Origin: a virus
IMG/VR virus record: IMGVR_UViG_3300020165_002465
Location: 1-29,547 of that record
Length of the DNA stretch: 29,547 bases
Reading direction: 5' to 3' (one strand)
Within the stretch, counting starts at the first letter, position 1. The number at the start of each line of letters is the position of its first letter. Below, piece after piece: positions 25,427 to 29,547 of this stretch. A program made the translations under genes and the position numbers. The notes below the pieces were generated by a model. That model saw only the letters and a program-made list of their open reading frames with translations, was not told the origin of the DNA and ran no database searches.

Positions 25427-25881
25427 TTAATAAATTGTGTATTTATCTGTGTAACTTTTAATGATGTTAACTTAGTAAGTTTATATGACCTATATGCTTC
25501 TTTAAAATATTTATCAGCTGATATAATATCACTATAAAATCTTTTAGGTGTCATAGCACTTCTTTTCTTTGGATTAGCAATCTGTAATCTATAATAAGAT
25601 TCTTTTAAACCGATTAAGTTTTCTACTTCATCTGTTTCTGTTTTCTTAAAATCAGCAACACTAAATAACTTTTTTAACTTAGTTGGATTAAGATAGTTTA
25701 TATTTAAACCCTCTAAATTTTTACTTTTCTTATCCGTATTTAAATAAAGTAGAATAGGTCTAGGATCCATGACACCTGGTTCTGAGTAATTAAATGTAAT
25801 TATCATACCAGGTAATAATCTACCTTGACCTATTGTTTGAACAGATTTAACTATTCGTTTGTTGTTGTATCTGCTCGCCAA
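25423..25881 (-). CDS. Conserved phage-type protein with TTG start, 152 aa
   Basis: Function not assigned. Segments such as LLPGMIITFNYSEPG, DPRPILLYLNTD and LEGLNINYLNPTKLKKLF remind me of a protein common in marine tailed-phage contigs, with an N-terminal beta part and a basic helical C-terminus (residues 90-150, many Lys/Arg). The first codon is TTG at 25881, supported by GGAG about seven bases upstream (GGAGAAACTCATTGG). The next ATG would remove 25 residues. The gene overlaps the end of the upstream Cys-rich gene by 35 bases. It may be a structural or DNA-binding protein; there is no motif to decide. Confidence 0.65.
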   Translation of the reverse strand: MASRYNNKRIVKSVQTIGQGRLLPGMIITFNYSEPGVMDPRPILLYLNTDKKSKNLEGLNINYLNPTKLKKLFSVADFKKTETDEVENLIGLKESYYRLQIANPKKRSAMTPKRFYSDIISADKYFKEAYRSYKLTKLTSLKVTQINTQFIK

Positions 25882-26266
25882 TGAGTTTCTCCAATTTTTC
25901 TACCATTTTAAAAGCATCCGAAAATGTAGGCATTACTACTTCCGTAGCAGGATCTGCTTGGGCGTAAACTCTCCACTTTAACTCACCATCAACTACTGGA
26001 ACAACCATGTAGTTTTCGGTGGTAAATACAGATGGCGCCCAATATCTACCCTTACTTGTCTCCACACATACTTCCTTAAAGTCATCAGGAAATGGTTTTA
26101 TGTGAGTTTTCATAGTTTTGTTAGAAGCATAACCACAAGCTAAACACTGCATATTCTGTTCATCATCACCTAATAAAACCATTGATTCTAATATCTCACC
26201 ACCGGCAACAGTACACTCTTTCGTGTCATTTGGACATTTTACCTTTAGTATCATATCATCCATCAT
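25847..26266 (-). CDS. Conserved Cys-rich, possibly zinc-binding protein, 139 aa
   Basis: Function unknown. Four Cys near the N-terminus, KCPNDTKEC (Cys11, Cys18) and MQCLACGY (Cys41-x2-Cys44), could form a zinc ribbon, although the first pair is widely spaced. The central part has RYWAPSVFTTENYMVVPVVD and WRVYAQADPATE, a beta-rich stretch. The C-terminal 25 residues form an amphipathic helix (FKMVEKLEKLIGEQ). The start overlaps the GT4 gene's stop (ATGA) with AAGG upstream; the next codon is also ATG, so the start could shift by one. Context between glycosyltransferases and a phage-type gene suggests a phage accessory protein. Confidence 0.65.
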   Translation of the reverse strand: MMDDMILKVKCPNDTKECTVAGGEILESMVLLGDDEQNMQCLACGYASNKTMKTHIKPFPDDFKEVCVETSKGRYWAPSVFTTENYMVVPVVDGELKWRVYAQADPATEVVMPTFSDAFKMVEKLEKLIGEQIQQQTNS

Positions 26267-27618
26267 GTCACCTTCTTTAGTTTAGGTAATTTTATCTTTG
26301 CTGGTTGTGGAGATTCACCACCAACTTTTTTAAGTTTAGGTAGTTTTAAACTAACAGGTTGTGGAACTGAATTTAATACTTCGTCTATAATCTTATTAAA
26401 TTGTGTTGCCATAGCTGTTAATGAAAACTCTCTTCTGTTCTTCTTGCCTAGACGAGTAGCTTTCTTTTGTATTAGTTTTCTTTTCTTATGAAAAGTTCTA
26501 ATCTTCCTAACTACATCTGCTGGATTTACATCAAACCATTTGGATGGTTCTATAATAATAGGATCCCATAGAACTGATTTAGGAACTGGTTTTATAAACC
26601 CATCAATTAACATAGACTCAGCATCTGTGAGGAAGTCAAGGTGACCACTCCACTTACTAGCAATAACAGGTAGGTCACAACAACTAGCCTCTAGCATTGG
26701 TCGTCCAAAACCTTCTCCATGTGTACAAGTAATAAAAGCACCAATCTTTGGATGGTTGTAAAGTGTTGACATTTCTTCGATAGTAAAGTCACCATGTATT
26801 AAATAAATATTTGGTAACTCCACTCCCTTAAACATATCTTTTACCGATTGTATTCTTTTCTTTATATTAGCTTTATCGAGAACACTAAAGTTAGCACCGT
26901 TGGTTTTAAGAACAAGTGCTGGAGCATTAGGGATATTAGAAAAAGCTTTTAAGAAAGATTTAATCATAACACTAATGTTTTTTCTATCCTCTCCGAAACC
27001 TTGTTGTCCCCATTGTCCAACATGAAGATAAGCAAACTCTTCTTTGATAAGGTCATCTAACTCTTCGTAAAGTTTCTTTTCTAACTGATGTTTTTGTTTT
27101 GGGTAATATACATCAGTATCGACACCTTCAAATAAAACTTTGATAGGCTTTTCATTTTTTATCTCACCTATCTTTTGTTTTTCTCCATTTTGTTGATCTT
27201 GCATCTTATCAAATATACATCTATTAAATGTATCTGCTGTAAATTTAGATGGGACTATATTAAAATTCATCTTATTCATACCCTCTAAAAATACAGCCGA
27301 AACGATATCGGTTTCCACACCAGCAGTTATACCAATATTAACTTTACCACCTTGTATAAACTCGTTAGGTATTCTAATATCAATAACAATATCAGGTTGA
27401 GTTTTTATTTGGTCCTGTGTAACAAAACTACTTAACAACTTCTGATGTCTTTTTACTTCAGGTCTAAGATGGTTTCTTGGTGTCGAACCCCACTTAACAT
27501 CAATACATTTAATGTCTAAATCTTCTCTATCCATAATAGAATAATAGATTGAACGAGCATGGTCACCATACCCACTACGGGTATTAAAAGGTGCAATCAT
27601 AACTACCGAGCGTTTCAT
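26263..27618 (-). CDS. GT4-family GT-B glycosyltransferase with duplicated Lys-rich tail, 451 aa
   Basis: A GT-B transferase. I start at the ATG ending at 27618 because GGAGG lies six bases upstream and the ATG overlaps the previous stop (ATGA); the open frame reaching 27654 lies within the upstream gene. SVVMIAPFNTRSGYGDHAR (4-22) is the first strand and donor-side Gly loop. HGEGFGRPMLEASCCDLPVIA (300-320) gives the GT4 E-x7-E motif, Glu302 and Glu310. The last 36 residues contain the unit PQP-x3-KLPKLKKV twice, an 18-residue repeat rich in Lys and Leu. Such tails can bind acidic membranes or partners; its role here is unknown. Its upstream neighbour is a second GT4 enzyme. Confidence 0.9.
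   Translation of the reverse strand: MKRSVVMIAPFNTRSGYGDHARSIYYSIMDREDLDIKCIDVKWGSTPRNHLRPEVKRHQKLLSSFVTQDQIKTQPDIVIDIRIPNEFIQGGKVNIGITAGVETDIVSAVFLEGMNKMNFNIVPSKFTADTFNRCIFDKMQDQQNGEKQKIGEIKNEKPIKVLFEGVDTDVYYPKQKHQLEKKLYEELDDLIKEEFAYLHVGQWGQQGFGEDRKNISVMIKSFLKAFSNIPNAPALVLKTNGANFSVLDKANIKKRIQSVKDMFKGVELPNIYLIHGDFTIEEMSTLYNHPKIGAFITCTHGEGFGRPMLEASCCDLPVIASKWSGHLDFLTDAESMLIDGFIKPVPKSVLWDPIIIEPSKWFDVNPADVVRKIRTFHKKRKLIQKKATRLGKKNRREFSLTAMATQFNKIIDEVLNSVPQPVSLKLPKLKKVGGESPQPAKIKLPKLKKVT
26275..26365 (-). repeat. Two-copy 54-base in-frame repeat in the GT4 tail
   Basis: The segments 26275-26311 and 26329-26365 are diverged copies of the same 37 bases, spaced 54 bases (18 codons) apart. Both share TTTAGGTA and end in GGTTGTGGA on the plus strand. 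They encode the two KLPKLKKV blocks. The spacing in whole codons and the synonymous-type changes fit an old internal duplication under protein-level selection. Confidence 0.75.
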
Positions 27619-28976
27619 ACTGCCTCCATCGTGTATTTTTGTTTTGGTTTCCAATTATCAAATGCTCCGTTCATGGAACTAATAAACTCTTGTCCCATAG
27701 CTTTTGATGTCATTAGATTTTCTTTACAGAACTCAGTTCCTAATGAACCAAGTCTTTTTCTTTCTTCTCTACCTAAGTCGTATAGTTTCTTTAACTGAAC
27801 AGCAGCATCTTCCGGCTGACATCTATCATCAAAGATATAAGGTGTCATAGGTGAACCTTGTAATGAACGATTTGTTGGATAAACAGGAAATACCCACTCA
27901 CCATGTTCTGCATGAGTTCCCTTATGATTAGAACCTAACTCAACATAATCTTCAGGTGTTAATAACTCACCGTCTTTCTTAAATCCACATTGATCTTGTA
28001 ATCCACCCGTAACATTAACAATGATTGGTGTTCCAGCGGTAAGTGCTTCAGCACTACCTAACCCAAAACCCTCATTACTAGCTAAGTTAATATAAACATC
28101 AGCAGAATTAAATAATAGATTCATATCATTATCATCGAATGCTTTATTATCTGTATTATAAGTAAAACATACATCATATTCAGGACATAAGTGTTTATGA
28201 ACTCTTGGTAAATCTGTTCCATTATCATCAATTGGTGAACAATGAAATACCAATACACACTCTTCTCTTTGTTCAGGTTTTAAACCATCCATAAAGTATT
28301 TGTATGCCAATAAAACATCACCAGGTTGTTTTCTTCTAATGTTTCTGTTACTATAAAGTATCTTAAATTTCTTGTTTGTAATTCCGTGTTTGGAATCAAA
28401 ATCAATTAAAGAAACATTATCATCTTCTATCTTATTAAATCTTCTTTCTGATATACCATGTGGTACATAAGTTATCTGCCAATCTTCATAATCAGGTAAT
28501 AATCTTTTATTGATTCCATAAGTTTGTTTTGATATACCCATCAACAAATCAGAACTCTTGTAGTAGTTTGTATTGTATTGAGGATCTGGTAAGTCATCCC
28601 ATATGTTATAATAAAAGATAGGAATGTCCCTACGGATTTCTGCTTCCATATTATAGAACCAAATCCAAAATCTAGGATCGGTATAATGAAGTATAGCGTC
28701 TGGTTTTTCTAAAGCAATAACATCTCTTAGTAAATCTTCATTACCATAACCATCAACTGGATATATTCGTAAGTAACCATCTTTTATACCAAAATCTTTT
28801 TGTAGATGTTCTGACATATCAACAATCTTTCCAGCTTCAGGATGTTTAATAGCTCCACCCATCTGAACCCAATCATATTGGTGTAATGTCTCAAATACAA
28901 TGTCTTTAGATACGGTAGCTACTCCACTATGCATCCGTAAATCATCGGACATCAATAAAATCTTTTTCTTAGCCAT
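27615..28976 (-). CDS. GT4-family GT-B glycosyltransferase, 453 aa
   Basis: A GT-B transferase of the GT4 family. ILLMSDDLRMHSGVATVSKDI (6-26) is the acceptor-domain strand and Gly/Ser loop. YVPHGISERRF (170-180) is the linker to the donor domain. ILYSNRNIRRKQPGDVLLAY carries the Arg/Lys that binds the diphosphate. SNEGFGLGSAEALTAGTPIIV has the E-x7-E pair Glu302 and Glu310. The length is full for the family. The start has AGAGG upstream and overlaps the 80-residue gene by 8 bases. It has the same motif spacing as the next gene, and the two may act successively. Donor unknown. Confidence 0.9.
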   Translation of the reverse strand: MAKKKILLMSDDLRMHSGVATVSKDIVFETLHQYDWVQMGGAIKHPEAGKIVDMSEHLQKDFGIKDGYLRIYPVDGYGNEDLLRDVIALEKPDAILHYTDPRFWIWFYNMEAEIRRDIPIFYYNIWDDLPDPQYNTNYYKSSDLLMGISKQTYGINKRLLPDYEDWQITYVPHGISERRFNKIEDDNVSLIDFDSKHGITNKKFKILYSNRNIRRKQPGDVLLAYKYFMDGLKPEQREECVLVFHCSPIDDNGTDLPRVHKHLCPEYDVCFTYNTDNKAFDDNDMNLLFNSADVYINLASNEGFGLGSAEALTAGTPIIVNVTGGLQDQCGFKKDGELLTPEDYVELGSNHKGTHAEHGEWVFPVYPTNRSLQGSPMTPYIFDDRCQPEDAAVQLKKLYDLGREERKRLGSLGTEFCKENLMTSKAMGQEFISSMNGAFDNWKPKQKYTMEAV

Positions 28977-29211
28977 TTAAAACCTCTTTGTTAGTATTAC
29001 TATCGTCAAAATATTTATTTAATATATTTAATTTATCGTCATATTCAGCTATAATTCCCAGCTCTTTTTCTATCGTATTCATAATATCAGGATGTTCAGC
29101 AACACCGACACCCTTTTCTAAAAGAGTTTCTACATTGATACGATGTTTTTCTATGTGAGCTCTAAAATGTAATTTACTTGCATTTATCAAATCTTCTCTC
29201 ATGTTAATCAT
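28969..29211 (-). CDS. Conserved small phage-type protein, 80 aa
   Basis: No known function. Blocks such as LHFRAHIEKHRINVE, GVGVAEHPDIMNTIEKEL and YDDKLNILNKYF remind me of a small protein often met in marine T4-like phage contigs. It is predicted to be helical throughout, with a conserved-looking Gly/His turn at about residues 34-41. Start at the ATG sharing one base with the upstream stop (TAATG), with GGGAG upstream; Met4 is an alternative. It is one of the main reasons to think the window is phage DNA. Confidence 0.7.
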   Translation of the reverse strand: MINMREDLINASKLHFRAHIEKHRINVETLLEKGVGVAEHPDIMNTIEKELGIIAEYDDKLNILNKYFDDSNTNKEVLNG

Positions 29212-29414
29212 TAGAACTGACTCCCGCTTACATGAAGTTTATCATAGCTTTCTATACTTTCCTGTATGACATTATCATGGACATATTGGTGAACCGAGCG
29301 ATTAACTAATTTTTGTAAATTCATTGATGAGTTGACCGTTCTAAGCTTAAAATCTTCATATAATGTTTTAAGAATTTTTACCGATGTCAACTTTGTTAAA
29401 GTGTCTTTTTTCAT
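29211..29414 (-). CDS. Small ribbon-helix-helix-like protein, 67 aa
   Basis: Residues 5-46 fit a ribbon-helix-helix DNA-binding fold: a short strand with alternating residues (LTKLTSVKI), a helix with LYEDFKLRTV, a turn at NSSMN, then a second helix LQKLVNRSVHQYV. The polar strand-1 residues would contact DNA as in Arc/CopG proteins. The C-terminal 20 residues are a short extension. A GAGGA Shine-Dalgarno lies 10 bases upstream. It could be a transcription regulator for the downstream genes, but a ribbon-helix-helix call from sequence alone is only moderate. Confidence 0.6.
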   Translation of the reverse strand: MKKDTLTKLTSVKILKTLYEDFKLRTVNSSMNLQKLVNRSVHQYVHDNVIQESIESYDKLHVSGSQF

Positions 29415-29469
29415 AACCTATTCCTCGTTGTCTATAACTAGTATATATAAATATATAGTTTAATTTATA
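29415..29469 (-). promoter_or_regulatory. AT-rich leader before the small ribbon-helix-helix gene, possible late-promoter-like octamer
   Basis: A 45-base gap, nearly all A and T, separates the partial upstream gene from the 67-residue gene. On the minus strand TATAAATT at 29469-29462 matches seven of eight bases of the T4 late promoter TATAAATA and lies about 48 bases before the ATG. It overlaps the upstream stop codon. The plus strand of the gap contains an exact TATAAATA but faces away from the genes. In such AT-rich DNA this is weak evidence. Confidence 0.2.
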
Positions 29470-29547
29470 ACGAGTGTTTTTTTTCCAAACTTATTAGCAT
29501 ATTTAATCGTTGACATAGAGCCTTTTGACTCAACCCCCCTTGGAACA
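29460..29547 (-). CDS. C-terminal end of a possible SLOG/DUF2493-like protein, partial
   Basis: The frame from 29546 down to the TAA at 29462-29460 encodes 28 residues ending in a stop; the 5' part is outside the window. The sequence RGVESKGSMSTIKYANKFGK followed by KTLVIN resembles the end of SLOG-fold proteins (DUF2493/YspA-like), where S-x-G-S/T-x-x-T-I contacts a nucleotide and the last strand follows G-K-x-V. The call is from this short stretch only, so it is tentative. Confidence 0.5.
   Translation of the reverse strand, partial: VPRGVESKGSMSTIKYANKFGKKTLVIN

Noticed and set aside
27619-27654. N-terminal extension of the GT4 gene by 12 residues
   Set aside because: The extension lies inside the upstream gene; the internal ATG has GGAGG and an ATGA overlap, so the shorter form is preferred.
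29446-29453. Exact TATAAATA octamer on the plus strand
   Set aside because: It matches the T4 late promoter but points away from all genes; another copy at 733-740 does the same. In AT-rich DNA both are likely chance.
1-29547. tRNA genes, CRISPR array, IS element or attachment site
   Set aside because: I looked for cloverleaf-like segments, regularly spaced repeats, transposase or integrase motifs and terminal inverted repeats, and saw none.

Overview
The window is a dense, AT-rich stretch (by eye about two-thirds A+T or more). Every supported gene lies on the minus strand, so transcription runs from the high-coordinate end to the low-coordinate end. Genes abut or overlap by a few bases, Shine-Dalgarno sequences are common, and no gap exceeds about 55 bases. 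There is no rRNA, tRNA, transposase, integrase or CRISPR. Small phage-type proteins occur at both ends, which suggests a tailed phage, probably a marine T4-like virus of an AT-rich host. No capsid, tail or replication gene lies inside the window, so this is an inference. The alternative is a glycan island in a small AT-rich marine bacterium.

Right end (29547 to 25423, transcribed first): the C-terminus of a possible SLOG-fold protein, a ribbon-helix-helix-like protein, an 80-residue conserved phage-type protein, two consecutive GT4 glycosyltransferases (the second with a duplicated lysine-rich tail), a Cys-rich protein and a 152-residue phage-type protein that starts at TTG. Middle (25426 to 732): about 24 kb almost entirely of glycan genes. 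From 23578 down to 17000 lies a nonulosonic (sialic-type) acid module: RmlB-like dehydratase, NeuB synthase, NeuC/LegG epimerase, FlaA1-type dehydratase, NeuA CMP-transferase, a GT42-sialyltransferase-like protein and a DegT aminotransferase. From 16997 to 10955 lies a modification block: methyltransferase, GT-A transferases, radical SAM enzyme, 2OG-Fe(II) oxygenase-like protein, and a metallo-beta-lactamase/Rieske protein. From 10901 to 732 come further GT-A and GT-B transferases, an SDR epimerase, a sulfotransferase fused to a glycosidase-like beta-propeller, GDP-mannose 4,6-dehydratase, a second methyltransferase and a small conserved protein. Left end (713 to 51): three small hypothetical genes.

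Together the genes could make CMP-activated nonulosonate and GDP-deoxyhexose-type donors, transfer them, and decorate the product by methylation, oxidation and sulfation. The target might be a virion protein or a host surface glycan; the sequence does not say which. The most interesting points are the MBL/Rieske oxygenase next to a sialic-acid pathway, the sialyltransferase candidate, and the sulfotransferase-propeller fusion.
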